The notes beneath the pieces are model-generated. The model did not search any database and had not been told where the DNA came from. It was given only the letters and a program-made list of their open reading frames with translations. A stretch of 64,000 nt of DNA from Psilocybe azurescens (Eukaryota > Basidiomycota > Agaricomycetes > Agaricales > Agrocybaceae). The stretch lies in contig JAJIRX010001065.1 in the NCBI GenBank assembly GCA_023853785.1, positions 1 through 64,000 of the forward strand, given 5' to 3'. The position numbers were made by a program, and so were the translations under genes. This document shows, piece after piece, positions 22,901-34,205 of this stretch; within the stretch, counting starts at the first letter, position 1, and each line of letters opens with the position of its first letter.

Positions 22901-23621
22901 AGGAACGTAAACTCCGGGTCCTGCAAGATAGTCTTCCAGTTGCCGACGCCATGCTGCACATTCAATACAATAACATTAGCATTAGCATTGGCCACAACCA
23001 CACACATCATATGAGCCCCACCTTATTGCACCCGTCGACGAGCATCTGCGTCTCCTCCGACGACCACTTCTTGCGGGGCTTCTTCTCCGCTGAGAGCGGG
23101 CCGTGCGCATGCGGGGCTGCGGCTGCAGCGGCTGTGGCGGAGTCGTCGCTGTTCTGCGAGGTGTCGATTTTGCGCATCTTGCCCTTCTTCTCCGGGCGCG
23201 TGTCGACTGGGGGCGTCGTCGGTGGTTCTGTTGTTGTTGTTGTCGAAGGGGAGGTCGAAGACGTTGTCAAAGCTGAAGTTGAAGTCGTTGTTGTTACTGT
23301 TGTTGTTGCTGTTGCTGCTGCCGCCGTCGTCGCATCCTCCGAAGCCTGTAGCTGCAAGCCCATCTCGTCCCTAAAACTCCACGGCTTCACGATCCGGGGC
23401 GACGAAGGGGACGCCAGCGACACCCGGCGGTGCTTCAGCGCCGTCGCATGGGCCGCGGACGCAGGGGACACGGGGAACGGCGCCTTGAACGAGAACGTCG
23501 ACGACGACGGCAGCCCCGGGCTCGCCCCCGCCCCCGCCCCCGAACTTGAATTCGCACTGGCACCCGACTGCGGTCTCACCGCTGCCGCCGCCGTGCTTGG
23601 TGGATTATAACCCGTCGCCAT
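18932..23621 (-). CDS. Double Myb/SANT DNA-binding protein, Tay1/Teb1-like, with long low-complexity tail
   Basis: Two Myb-like repeats near the N-terminus: RKKWSSEETQMLVDGCNK joined over an intron to HGVGNWKTILQDPEF and DLKDRFRTYFPDAYK; then RRRPFTEAEDRALRAGYERH, GTTWATIVKDPVF and STDLRDRFRNAFPGLYQ. This double arrangement resembles Yarrowia/Ustilago Tay1 and S. pombe Teb1/Mug152, which bind telomere-like TTAGGG motifs, so nuclear DNA binding is likely; telomere function is inference. Starts at 23621 (MATGYNPP). The first 180 residues are A/S/T-rich. After the Myb part come about 1,000 residues of Gly, Gln, His, Asn, Asp and Ser runs. The donor at about 22875 reads AG|GC, a non-GT intron start. 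Frame changes coincide with poly-G (C on +) tracts at 21108-21113, 21579-21584, about 20945 and about 22140-22165, so the tail's exact path is uncertain. End is 18932 or 19131. Confidence 0.7.
19894..19951 (-). repeat. Coding CAG/CAA (poly-Gln/His) microsatellite
   Basis: ctgatg and ctgctg/ttgttg units on the plus strand encode about a dozen Gln followed by HQHQHQ in the Myb-protein tail. A second Gln tract lies at about 20597-20640. Confidence 0.9.
20096..20128 (-). repeat. Coding hexanucleotide repeat (Gly-Asn)
   Basis: Five tandem ccattc-type units (plus strand) encode GNGNGNGNG in the Myb protein. Confidence 0.85.
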
Positions 23622-24759
23622 AGCTCAAACAAACTGACGAGCCTGCACGGCGGGATGACGAATAGTGTCCCTGAAAAAGACAAACGGCGCTATGCTCGCT
23701 CTAGTCTGGTGTGGTCTGGTGGTCTGGTGTCCAGTGAATGAATGGAGACCAAGAACAAGACCAAGATCCGATATGAAAAGCGTATGAACGAATGAATGAA
23801 AACGGAAGAAGAAGGGGATGTTTCTGATAGGAATGAAGAAACAGAAAGCGGAAAAAAGAAAAAAAAAACAGAGACCCCCAGTGACCCAAACAAGTTGAAG
23901 CAGGGGCCGCCTCGTTGCTGAGGCCAGGCTTGCCTCCTTGCGTGTGCGGGCGGTGCGTATGTGTGTATTTCTGTTCTTCCTGGCCCTGGCAAGTGCTGAT
24001 TCAGATTGTTGTGCTTGTGCTTGAAATAGCCGAGTGTGTCTGCGTGTGTGTCTGCGTCCACGTTCGCGCCGCAGCTGTGTATGTTGGGAATCAACAGAGG
24101 ACCGAGGGAGCGATTGAGGGTAGGCACGTTGTAGTGGTAGTCGTCTGAGAAGGAGAGAACTCCCTTCCTTACTCGGCGACCACGCGACAGTAACAGTAAT
24201 CTCCATCAGTCTAAGCTTTGATCATGAGTACCTCAACAACTTTAACTTAGCTCTGTTCTAATGTCTGGTAGCACAGAATCACAGAATACAAAGTACAACC
24301 CAAAGTCCCTCTAACTGCCTATTCTGTTCTGTCAGCTGCAAAAATAGGGGACATGTACTCCCACAAACATGCGTAGGACGGAGGTTATCGGCTATTTGCA
24401 AGGGCGTGGTACGGGCAAAGGAGGCATTTCAGGAAAACAACGACGAGTCGTGCGATCCCGAATCAGCACATTCGCAACCGAATGGACATCCAGTGCGAGT
24501 CTTCACCTGTTCACCGAATATTCTCATGTTCTCGTGGACATGAGCATTCTGAATCAGAGAAACGGAAGCATCTAGTTTGTATCACAGGCGAGCCCAGATC
24601 TCGTTAACCCCTGGACGAGCAGCAGTCTTCTCCATCGAACCGCAACTTGCCAAAGAAGAATAAAACAATACATTATGTACACGCACGTCGCCTCACTGCT
24701 CACTACCCGCTGCACGCAAAAAACAAAAGAAGAAAAAAATTGTAATTACAATCTACTAA
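23622..24759. other. Intergenic: 5' region of Myb gene and 3' flank of RPN9
   Basis: Overlapping long minus ORFs at 23625-24206 lack domains and are judged leader/promoter sequence. A plus ORF at 24369-24575 is unsupported. Nothing else seen. Confidence 0.4.
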
Positions 24760-26485
24760 TTACGCCGCCTGCCCAAGCACCTCCGGCGCAATCCGCCCCT
24801 CGACATTATTCAGCCTATCGACCCACTCCCCAATCCTATTCGCAAGTCCCCCAATCTGCTCCCGCGACAGCACGCGCGGCTGCACCCAGGTGACGAGCAC
24901 CTTCTGGTCCACTTCGTCGATGGATCCTTTGATGAGTTTCAAGCTGTTCGTCGCAAAAAGTGTATTGGCGCTCCGAGTCATGTAAGAAGAGGAGTGAAAA
25001 AACGCACCTCAACGCCTTCATGACTAAAAACTCCACCGCCTCAATGTCCAAATGCGTCTCCTCCGCAATCGTCTGGAACGACATCGTCCGATTATTGCCC
25101 TGCCTCCTGAACGCAGACTCGATCAGCGCCATCAGACAGATCTTCTGTCGGAGGAAGCGTTCGTTCTCTTTCAGGTCGGCCTTTTTTTGTAAAAAGAAAA
25201 AAAAAGCGATCATTATTATGAGAGTAATGATAATGGATGATGGATGAGGAGAGCCCCACCTCGCTGCTGAAAAGCGGGACGAGCGCTTCGTACTTGCCGA
25301 TGCTGCCCTCGTTGAATGTATACAGCAATTTCCTGAGCCACGCGTGTTTCGAGCCCTCTAGCGCATCCAAAATCGGGTGCTGCAGCTAACCAACCAAACA
25401 AAGAACAAAAAGAAGTCAGTAACCTAATTTCCCTTGTGGATGTATGCGTGTATGCGCGAAAAACGCAAAAACACAAAAACACAAGTAAGCAAGAAGAGAG
25501 ACAAACGCACCAACTCTCCGAAATTATGAATCGTATCCGCAAGCAACGCCGCCAAGCTCAGATGATGCGCCCTCTCCCTCCGCTCGTCGGCCGACATATC
25601 CTTCTCCAGATCCACACACGCAAGGTAAAGCAGCGAGTTCTTGTAAAACGCCGCATAGTCTTTTTCGTCTACAATCCAAATCCAATCCCCAATCAGTCAT
25701 CAGCCACTCATCCGGCCCTTCATCAAAGAGAAACAGAGCCCATAGCACAGCGCACACACACCTTCCAATAATCCGCCGCGACCCTATAATACGCCGCATT
25801 CACGCCGTTCTCGACGCTGTCCAGCGCCTCCATGAGCGCGCCCGCCGCGTCGATGTCCTTCTTCGCCGCCTGCTGGTCGTTGAACAGCAGCTTCACCTGC
25901 GCGATCGCCGTGAGCAGGATGACGTGCGCCTCGGGCGCCGTGGCGCCGTCGATCCGCGCGAGGAGCGAGCTCAGGAACGTAGCGTTTTTGGGCTCTAAAC
26001 AAACAACATTAGATGAAGACATCAGTTATCATCGCATGGGTATGCGGTATTGAGTATTGGTGCAATGCGATGTGATGCTCACGTTCGATGGCCCGAGCGA
26101 CTTTGACGCCCATCTCCGCGAGGCGCAGCTGGTTGATCTTGCCCTCAAAGTCCCTTACGAACAGCTCGAACACGCGCTCCCTGAAGCCCTGCGACAGCGG
26201 GTGGTCGAAGAACTCGAACAGCTTCGATGTGAGCTGATGCCACAGTCTATACGGCGATACATCGGACATCAGTCATCCACTCGAGAATCGAGAATTCAGG
26301 ACATAATCCAGAAAAGAGAGAACGGAGGACGGGGAACGGGGGATAAGGTAGAGAAAGCGCACGTACTTGCGGGTGTATAGCGTTTTGAAGGACTCGAAGA
26401 ACGGGTGCAGCTCTGCCGGGGTGTGTGCGAGCGCTCCCGCGATGAAGTCGTCCAGCACAAGCTTCGGTGGTGTGGGCTGCGCCAT
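24760..26485 (-). CDS. RPN9: 26S proteasome regulatory subunit Rpn9 (PSMD13)
   Basis: Non-ATPase lid subunit of the 26S proteasome. Begins MAQPTPPKLVLDDFIAGALA at 26485 and ends with EGRIAPEVLGQAA at 24760. Exons joined over short introns read without frame breaks: a helical repeat region (LWHQLTSKLFEFFDHPLSQG, QPKNATFLSSLLARIDG, DEKDYAAFYKNSLLYLACVD), then the PCI domain (FNEGSIGKYEALVPLFSSEA, FLRQKICLMALIESAFRRQ, TMSFQTIAEETHLDIEAVEF, and KLIKGSIDEVDQKVLVTWVQ). First intron begins at 26366; the last one has donor gtgcgt in the R/S codon before LKLIKG. Length (about 385 residues) fits Rpn9. The intactness of this gene contrasts with the frame breaks in its neighbours. Confidence 0.93.
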
Positions 26486-27548
26486 GATTCCAGACAGTTC
26501 CAAACAGTTCCGAAGTCAATAGCGAGTTGGAATTCCCGAGGATTCCAGAGGAAAGGTTCAAGAGAAGAGGATCAATAGAAGAGTGAAAGAGGAGCACAGA
26601 TCAGAGAACAGGAGAGATACGAAAGAGGAGAGGAAAGCGGAAGTGAAGAGTGAGATTACCGAGTAATTGGGATATCCCTGTCGAGCGAGGACGAGACGCG
26701 TCGCCCTAAATGTGTGCGTGTTTGGCTTGCACGTGAAGATCAAGCGGCGCCAAATACTTCGGAGGAGGAGTCTGTTGCTTTCCAAATTCCAACCTCTCTC
26801 CCGAATTCTACCTTCGCCTTGCTTCTTTCTTTTCCATGGCTACCGCTGAAAATGAACTATTCTTGAGGTTAATGCTGCTTGCTTTAATAACTTTGGCAAT
26901 GTGATTTGTTTCCCCGGGCCTACATACTGGGTGAACTCTGGCCTGAGCGTCTTTCTACTCCGACTGATTTCGATGCTTGAATTTGTTCGACTGCTCAGGC
27001 TCAAATTTTTGTGAAATTCTATCACCATGAAAACACTGCTTTCGAAAGGAAAGAAAAACTTGACTGATCGGAGAGCTATGCTTGAGCTATATGCACTGCA
27101 TTTACCTCGTGGCCTGTCATCAAATCATCTCTTAATCAGAGACTCTTGAATTGCAAATCGAGCGGTATAACAAGCAGAACTGCACTCTAATCTCAAGAGG
27201 AATTGCATTATGCCTCTTACAATCAACGGTTACTTGCTTTCAAAGTCCAAACCATGATCATCGATTATCAACCCCGGTCGCCCGAAATTACACCGGCACA
27301 TCTATCATCTACGCACATACCTCGAGGACGCTCACCTCTCACCCTCCAGCTCCATAGCCTATCCAAATGCAGAACGAACCTCACAACATGTTGACAGTCG
27401 CAGTACCTCCCACGTGGCTACAGCACTCCCACCTCCAGAGCCTCGCTTCAGACGATACATCAACCCTCCGTTTTACGCTGCCATTCCAACGCTGGCGCCG
27501 TCTCCGTCTTTCGTCTACTCGAGTACACCAACTGTCCTATAGAACGAA
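26486..27548. other. Intergenic between divergent RPN9 and 27549 gene
   Basis: About 1 kb without supported exons. A purine-rich stretch at 26570-26660 directly upstream of RPN9 and several short unsupported ORFs. Confidence 0.4.
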
Positions 27549-28544
27549 ATGTCTACAACGAACATCATTCTCTCGACGCCGCACAACTACGACCTCCAAG
27601 GTCTGGCCGAAACGACCCGGCAGACCTTAGAGCTCCTCAGACCATGGACGCTGCTCGCCCCATCCCCGTTCGTTCTCTCGCTCTCACTCCCATAACGCTC
27701 CCAACCTCTAACCTCCAAAAAAAAAACAGATCCAACCCCTGGTCGGCGAAATCGTCTCCAAAGCCGCCAAATACGTCTCCGCCGTGCAAATGGGCGTGTC
27801 CGCCGCATACAGCGGCTTCACCGTGACCGAAGAAGTCCTCTTCCTCGCGAGCGCGCTGCCGATCGAGGACCAGGACGATCTGCAGCAGTACCTCGTCGGC
27901 ATGATGGACCTCGCCCGCGAGGCGCGCGAGAACGCTAATAACGCGTTTCAGGCGTTCCGCAATGTCCGCGTTGAGATCATTGAGGTGAGTTAACTTGCGC
28001 TGGCTGGCTGCGGCTGGCCTCAAAAACGCATTGGACTGCGCTCATAGTGGTACATACTCACGACGTAACATTTACTATCTAGACGATGTCAAAATTGACC
28101 GAACAGCTCAAAGCCTCGCAGCAACCCGGCGGGCAAAGCCACAGCACGCCCGCTTTCCCAAAAGTACGACAAGGCCGAACTCGACGTCCTCGTCAAATTC
28201 AGCGAATACCTCTCCAACTACGCGAACTGGTGGGACTGGATCAAAGTCGAGACGGACCCTTCTCCCTCCACGAAAGATTTGCCTGTCGCGTTCCAGCTGG
28301 ACAGCCTGACGGATCCGGAGGCCGTTAAGCGATGGAAGCATCTTAGGTCGCAGTTTACTGCGTACGTCCAGATGGTATGTAATTAATCCTCCCATCCTTT
28401 TCACTGTGAAGAGACAGTGTGTTTCTAACGGGATGTCTTTTTTTACCTTCCAGATCGGGGGAGTTGGAAGACGCCGATCCAGAGTTTTTAATCGCGCTGC
28501 TTCACCGGACAGTAGCGCTCAAAATGCATCGAGCCAAGCCATAA
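27549..28544 (+). CDS. Hypothetical helical protein
   Basis: Not recognised. Model: exon 1 27549 to about 27671 (MSTTNIILSTPHNYDLQGLA), exon 2 27730-27984 (85 codons: IQPLVGEIVSKAAKYVSAVQ through FLASALPIEDQDDLQQYLVG), exon 3 from 28083, last exon after the acceptor at about 28453. Exon 2 is strongly predicted alpha-helical and Ala-rich; exon 3 contains FSEYLSNYANWWDWIKVE. Two frame changes occur, at the A4 run 28161-28164 and at the G5 run near 28456-28460. With one G fewer the last exon reads GELEDADPEFLIALLHRTVA and stops at 28544. No signal peptide, TM segment or catalytic motif is visible. The weak exon-1 donor (gttctc) makes the N-terminus uncertain. Confidence 0.55.
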
Positions 28545-29198
28545 TACCAGGAAGCTCGTCTTCGTTAAGTAATACCGCCTCATCACAAGCCTCCAGCTCC
28601 GCCTTCACCCCCACCTCCACCTTCATAGATATAACGCATCCCTCCCCCAATCCGATCTCGACGAACCATGTGTCCATCGCCAACACCGCTACCAAAGAAC
28701 CTGCAGCAACCCCCGAAAGGGATGCCAGCAAGACGCGAAGCCTTCACACGTCCGCGAGAAACACGGCGCGAAGCCCCAGGCGACCACAAGAAAGACAATG
28801 CGACGCCACCACAACAGCCACACGAACTCAATAAACCTCCAACCCCCACGACCCCTGATAAGAAGCTTATGGCCGGATTCCTGCTCTCTCTCCCAGAGAA
28901 ACACCCCCGGCTGGCTAATTGTATAAAGGGGATTCTCAGTATCAAGTCTTGGAAGAATCGCTTTTGGCATTTCCGCAGGAACGCGACTCCCCCGAGCCCA
29001 GTAGAGAAAGGGGGGAAAGGAGCAAGGAGCACAATCGTCTGGAGAGAAAAAGTTCTTGATAAAAGTCGCCCAGATAAAGCTGACTCTACGTCATCGAATG
29101 TTCCTCATTCCTCTCCATCGACTTCATCGGACAAAGCACCAAAGGACCTTGATACTCCTGCAGAAATTTCAAAGAGGACCAAATCTCTCTCCACCTGA
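28545..29198 (+). other. Possible C-terminal extension or separate Ser/Pro-rich ORF
   Basis: Two overlapping plus frames (28406-28834 and 28668-29198) encode S/T/P-rich text; the second contains a more ordered patch, HPRLANCIKGILSIKSWKNR, and stops at 29198. It may continue the preceding gene through frame breaks, or be a separate or non-coding stretch. Confidence 0.3.
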
Positions 29199-30123
29199 AG
29201 TCCCTTTCCAAATGTTATACTGCGTAGCTACTACCTCACATACCTGGATTTCATTATACTCGTAGTGTAGAATACATTTAATAGCAACTATGTATTTGAT
29301 TAGCGTATTTCTCATTCTTACTGTTGATCCCCGTGATGGAACTAGCGAAAACACAAACGATATTCTCATGTCCGTAATTGATGCTTTCGACTGCCTCTGG
29401 GGTGCTAGGGTGAAAGAGGCAATGTCCTCAACATTAAGCTAGTACATCTAACAGGAAACTGTTTATAAACTTGTTCAAAGCTCAGTTGATCATTCATCGG
29501 ATCCAACAGCACCATGACGTCAGAAAAGTTCTATGTAATGTGGGACAAAACTTTAGCTTTCTGCCTTACCCTACATCTTCTGAAGCCATCGACCCAAGTG
29601 TAGGCCGGTCCAAAATGTAGCGGTTCCGCTCTGATTCTTATCATCGGCGCTCTATATCTGACTGGTAATAGACAGATTCCAAGATGCCCGAGTACTACAG
29701 GGCATCATCCCGCTTGAATTAAATCCACACTGGAAAAGTGTATCCTCTGCGCACCGCTCGGGTTAGACTCTGGGGGTTAACTTTCATTAATCAGACACAG
29801 GTACACATACTATTAACTCTTTTCAGCTTCGAGGGGAAGAAATTGACAATGCAGTTATTTATACCATGATGAGCGTACCGCCAAGGCTATATATGCTTGG
29901 GTCAACCCATAGGAGCTCTCATACTGACACTTTGAAATAATCATCTCGGTATATTGATGACCGATGATAGTAAGACCCGTTTGACAGGCATAGCATCACG
30001 AATGATGGGAAGAGAGCTATTTTTGATGACCTGGACACCTGCCTTTCGGTTATTAAGAGTCATTCTCTTTCGAGGTGCCAACCAGCTCTCTATGCCCATC
30101 TCACCATTACGCCACCTACTACG
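29199..30123. other. Intergenic
   Basis: No supported exon. A ctatatatg at about 29886 lies too far from the next ATG to assign confidently. Confidence 0.4.
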
Positions 30124-31297
30124 ATGAGCACTGTAAGCTCAGCTGGCATGACTCCTCAGGCTCAGCAAGCTGCTCTGGGTATCCTTGAAGCGTACATCAA
30201 TGGAATTAGGTCTCAACTTTACGTCCTCATAGTCTGCGCCGTCTGGCTGGGTGTCTCCGTACCGCTGATGGCGGTCCTCTTCTACACATCCTCTCAATCT
30301 TTACGAAGATCAGGCATCTTTATCAGCAACGCCATTGGAGTCTGTTTAAGCATTGCGATGAGCACATTGTATCTCTCGATCCAAGTAAGGGCGCTGTCTG
30401 AACAAATTTATCGGCTGGACCAAGAGCTCACGTTGATTGACAGATGACGGCGATATTAAACCCTTTCAGCCTACTCAACCGGTCTGAAGTACTCGCCTAC
30501 ACATTTATTTCTGCCTCGGTCGGCATTTATGTTGACTGCATCTTATTCTTCAGAGTATTGGTTGTATTTCCTAGGCGTGTCACTCCCGAAAAAGTCTGGA
30601 TCAGCATAATCACACCACTTATCCTCTTCAAAATCGCACGATTCATTAATTTCTTTATCCTCTTTTCCCAATTCGCCGAGGGGAGCAAAAAGTTGACTGA
30701 TAATCAGCAATACATACCATTGGTAAAAAGCTTGCCAGGAGAGATCATAGAATGGTCTCTTCAGCTGGCAGACAATGCGTAGGAGGCCATCTTGAGTTAT
30801 CGAGCAGATTCTCGAGCCTGACATGTTGATTGTTAACAGGCTTTGCTCTTCGTTGTTTCTTTGGAAACTCAATAAAGCAAGTTTATCATCTCAGAAGCTC
30901 TCGCGAAACAAGTCGAAAAGTGCGTACTGTCTATTTTCTTTCCCCAGTCCTTCCCCTCATTGACTCGGTTTCAGACACCTATCAAAGGGCACTTGGCACT
31001 CTGTTCTGGATCGCCACGACCAACTTCGTGTTCCCCTGTGTGTTCGACATAATCGTAATCGTCCTCTTCTTCAAGGACTCCGACAGCAGCCACTACTTCA
31101 TCATGCAGATATCTAATGCCAACATTCAGATAATTGGCGTCCTCTTCGCCACCATATGGAGGGCCACGAAAGATAAGCTAGCCAGCGATGAATCAGAGGG
31201 CTCTCTCGCGCACAATGTCACCCTTCAATTCGCCCAGACAACGACTAGTAGCGCTACACAAGTACCGGTGTTTGATGCTCAAGGTAGTCTGCGATAA
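30124..31297 (+). CDS. Multi-pass (about seven TM) membrane protein of unknown function
   Basis: Exons 30124-30384, 30444 to about 30778, 30840 to about 30919 and 30981-31297 join cleanly over GT..AG introns. Hydrophobic helices: LYVLIVCAVWLGVSVPLMAV, ISNAIGVCLSIAMSTLYLSI, AYTFISASVGIYVDCILFFR, ISIITPLILFKIARFINFFI, GTLFWIATTNFVFPCVFDII and IQIIGVLFATIWRA, plus a shorter one. A short N-terminus and a cytosolic-like tail (ESEGSLAHNVTLQFAQ) give a topology reminiscent of seven-helix receptors or of the many uncharacterised basidiomycete 7TM proteins. It lacks features that would identify it as a Ste3 pheromone receptor. Function is not inferred. Confidence 0.75.
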
Positions 31298-31731
31298 TTT
31301 TGGCACAGTTTTACAGAGCATTTATTCATATCCTGGTGGGGATAAGCGCATAGGACACATATGACACTACCAGATTAAGCGCGCGTGTGTAGCGACAAGA
31401 TCAATAGGCCTGAGTAAGCCTCAAAGGAAAGTCTGACATCATTTGCGCCATACAACATTTCATGTTATTCATACCGTTTGAATGCCTGCCCTGTCTTCCA
31501 TTGCTGGTTCGACCTCATTTTCGCGAAAAAATCATAAGTAAGGTCGGTGAGTCCGTTTTGGCCCAATTTTGTACCTGATAGTTAAATTATAGTCCTAAGA
31601 AGCTGAGTTGATAAGATAGTATGGTCTATATGTCCGTACCCGAGGCTAATTAAACGGATTTACAAGTTTCAAATATTGACAAAATGTATTAATCTGCTCA
31701 TGACAACATTGGGGGAAGGTGTGGGTAACGT
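31298..31731. other. Intergenic
   Basis: No coding support found. Confidence 0.4.
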
Positions 31732-32126
31732 TCAGGAGGTTTGGAGGTACCACTGTGGCTGTCTCTCTTCCCCTACTACTGCCTGATATGCCTTGATACG
31801 CTCCTCATCCTTCGATTTTGCAATCTCAGTCTCAGTTTTGTTGTTAGCAATGACGATGCATATTACAGGAGATATGTCGTCGTGAACGAGTCCTGCGCGT
31901 CGGCATCCAGCGGGGAGCTGTCTCACGATCTCATTCCAAGCCATTTGAACTCGAATATAATTCGGATCTTCAGGCCCGAGGTTGTGCTTTTTGCCCAAGC
32001 AAGTTTGGTTTCATAATCAAAGGTGAATCCGAACACCCTCTCAGGAACAGGACCCCCACGCGTCCATAAAGGCTGCTCCTGAACTTGTGGTAGCTGTACT
32101 TCAGAGTTCCTAAACGTACTGGACAT
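31732..32126 (-). CDS. Hypothetical protein, possibly partial
   Basis: Two minus frames join at an A5 run near 31990-31996: the upstream part (RTFRNSEVQLPQ, FGFTFDYETKLAWAK) and the downstream part (KHNLGPEDPNYIRVQMAWNE, EIAKSKDEERIKAYQAVVGE) read naturally if one base is missing. Codon use looks coding, but no domain is recognised. It may be the 3' end of a longer gene cut off by the rearrangement to its right, since an acceptor-like sequence precedes it near 32130. Confidence 0.4.
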
Positions 32127-32405
32127 AAGTTATCAGTGTATCTGCAGTAGAGAAACCTCACATTGGATATTGACTTTGGAAGGAGAGTACTGTGGATGTT
32201 GTGAAGAGATCAGCTTGCCGGTTTGTGTTAAAAGACAATTTTTCATATCATGTGCCGATCATCCGTTGTCCTGTTACTACTCTATTAGTACATGGACCGA
32301 TCCAGGAAGAATCTGTTTCGGGAAATTCTTACACGACCGAAATAGAGGACTTGTATCTAATCATGATTCATCCTTGCTTCCGCCGTTTGCTTAACGTTCA
32401 TCAAT

Positions 32406-32676
32406 GTAGCCGTAGTCTTCGAGATGTTGAATTGCTCAATGATTCCGGGTATCGCCAGTGATGTACTGAAGAAGAGTAATTAGAATATAAGCGCCGCATT
32501 ATACAACACTTATTTCAACATAGTGTTGAACCAGGTATCTCACTATATGGCAGAACCTATGTAGACACTGAACATAAGGAGAGAAACCAGTCCAAGAACG
32601 AATATTCGTTTGTTTAAACTCCAATTCCTAAAAATAGATTGCGTCAACACCAAGGGAAAGGTCGACTTACTGTGAG
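32406..32676 (-). pseudogene. Fragment of DHA1 MFS transporter gene
   Basis: Minus-strand copy of 41415-41669 (end of intron/exon 1 boundary, exon 2 and start of exon 3 of the transporter at 39862-42061). Shared blocks include cgaatattcgtttgtttaaa and caattcctaaaaatagattg. It carries a small insertion with inverted ends (caacact..agtgttg) near 32502-32530. It ends abruptly at the exon-1 donor, where ABCC-coding sequence of the opposite strand begins. Confidence 0.85.
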
Positions 32677-32749
32677 CTTCCATCCGTCATCAGTGATATT
32701 TCAATTTCACTTAAGGGAAGGGAACATGTTGGCCTGCTTGGGCAAACAG
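32677..32749 (+). pseudogene. ABCC transporter relic, exon before Walker A
   Basis: Reads ELPSVISDISISLKGREHVG then LLGQT and a donor (gtacgt) at 32750. Text and split point match the start of nucleotide-binding domain 2 of ABCC (MRP) transporters; the codon is completed at 38564 by GSGKST. The intervening intron carries the copia element. Confidence 0.8.
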
Positions 32750-32796
32750 GTACGTGTGCATCTTTCGTTCCATATCTATTAAACATATGATGTAGA

Positions 32797-33239
32797 TGTT
32801 GAAGGTCGGCTCGTTGTCCATCAGCTTAGTCATACTCGTCACTCCCATTCTCGTTACCTTCTTTCTCTTTTTATACCTCACCCTTTCAGTCTTCTCATGC
32901 CTTTATCATTTCCTTCGTCTGATCATCTCTCCATCACCATTCTCCTTACATTTAGTCTCGCCAATCCTTCATTTGCTTCAACGTATTGCTTCCACTTCCA
33001 ATGTAGCTCATTGCCTGCATTCCCTGCATCACACTCGTTTTCACATATACTCGCGCATTCGCCATTCGTACCTCAGCTGCTTTCTTTATTCGGCTGAGGT
33101 ACATATGCTTTTCTATTACCTTTACATAGACGCTTACCCTTGTTCTGAACAGTGTCTAACGCTACGCTTAAGGTAGAATAATTGCATAGCTGCTTTCTTT
33201 ATTCGCTGAGTGTCTAACGCTACGCTTAAGTTATCAACA
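32797..33239 (+). repeat. 5' LTR of copia element
   Basis: 443 bp, TG..CA ends. Within it, agctgctttctttattcg and tgtctaacgctacgcttaag each occur twice, showing an older internal duplication. Open frames inside the LTR are chance. Confidence 0.95.
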
Positions 33240-33406
33240 GGTTATGGGCCCCGAAGGTGATCTTTAAGCACGATCCCACAGCGCCTCACATCTCCTGACA
33301 GGAGTTGAACACCTCAGCCAGCTCACACCTCGTACCCTGTCCAACTTTGGCAACTCTTGTCACCGACGCTCTCTGCGACTGCAAATCGCCATAACCCTCG
33401 TTCGTC

Positions 33407-34057
33407 ATGTCGACGATCAAGCTCGAACATGTTCCGCTACTCGAAAATGCCGCGTCCTATCCTGGGTGGAAACGACATATATCCCAAGTCCTGAAGGACG
33501 AAGGTTATTGGGGCCACATCGAGGGGACTGTGAATTCATGGGATTTGTATCCCATCTCTCCGGAACCGAAGGCCCCGACCGCTGTCTCAAACTCTGAATA
33601 CGTCGCGAACTTCCACAAGTGGTGGCAGGAAGACTCCAAGGCACGAGGGATCATGCTCCGACGAGTATCGCAGCTCGTCTTTGACAATCTGCAGGTGGCA
33701 GACGGCGTCTCAGCGCTGTACTTTGTGGCAGCGAATCTCAGCTAAATACAGCGCCGCATTGACATCAATGCACAATTCGAAATCAAAGAACGTCTATCGA
33801 CATTGAAGCTCAAGGATCACAAGGACTTCGACAATTACATCGCCGAATTTCGGTACTGGTCGCGCGAACGTCTCCCTAGCAATGTCTGTTCACTACCCGA
33901 GTCCGACGTTGTCCACCACATCTTACGTGGTCTTCCTTCCTCCCAATCTTGGACGAACTTCAAACAACTCATGGTTCAACTTTATCAGGATCATATGGAT
34001 AGGGAGAAGGTGGCAATTGAAGAGGGAAAGATGCTGCAGCTCCTGACACGCTGCTAG
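33407..34057 (+). pseudogene. Copia gag region
   Basis: Starts MSTIKLEHVPLLENAASYPG, the usual copia gag opening, followed by SKARGIMLRRVSQLV. A stop at 33743-33745 separates it from DFDNYIAEFRYWSRERL and DVVHHILRGLPSSQSW (33803-34057). The zinc knuckle CTNCKGRSHDRDHC follows near 34206 in another frame. Confidence 0.85.
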
Positions 34058-34205
34058 ATCGTATTGTGTCTCGACTTCTGATTGAATGTCAGCGTATCGA
34101 AGCTGAATCCCCACCAAGCGAAATGGTCCTGGTTCTGAGTACTCCAACCTCGCCAAAGATTCCGACAATCGTCCGATCGCAAAACATCCCAATAATCCTA
34201 ATGGA

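Noticed and set aside
23625..24206. 193-codon minus ORF upstream of the Myb gene
   Set aside because: Overlaps other open frames of equal length, contains no domain, and lies in the expected leader/promoter.
30124..31297. Ste3 mating pheromone receptor
   Set aside because: Multiple TM helices but none of the Ste3 sequence features, and no pheromone-precursor-like CaaX ORF or homeodomain gene nearby.
32797..33176. 126-codon ORF repeated at 38096-38485
   Set aside because: Lies wholly inside the LTRs; the identical pair reflects LTR identity, not two genes.
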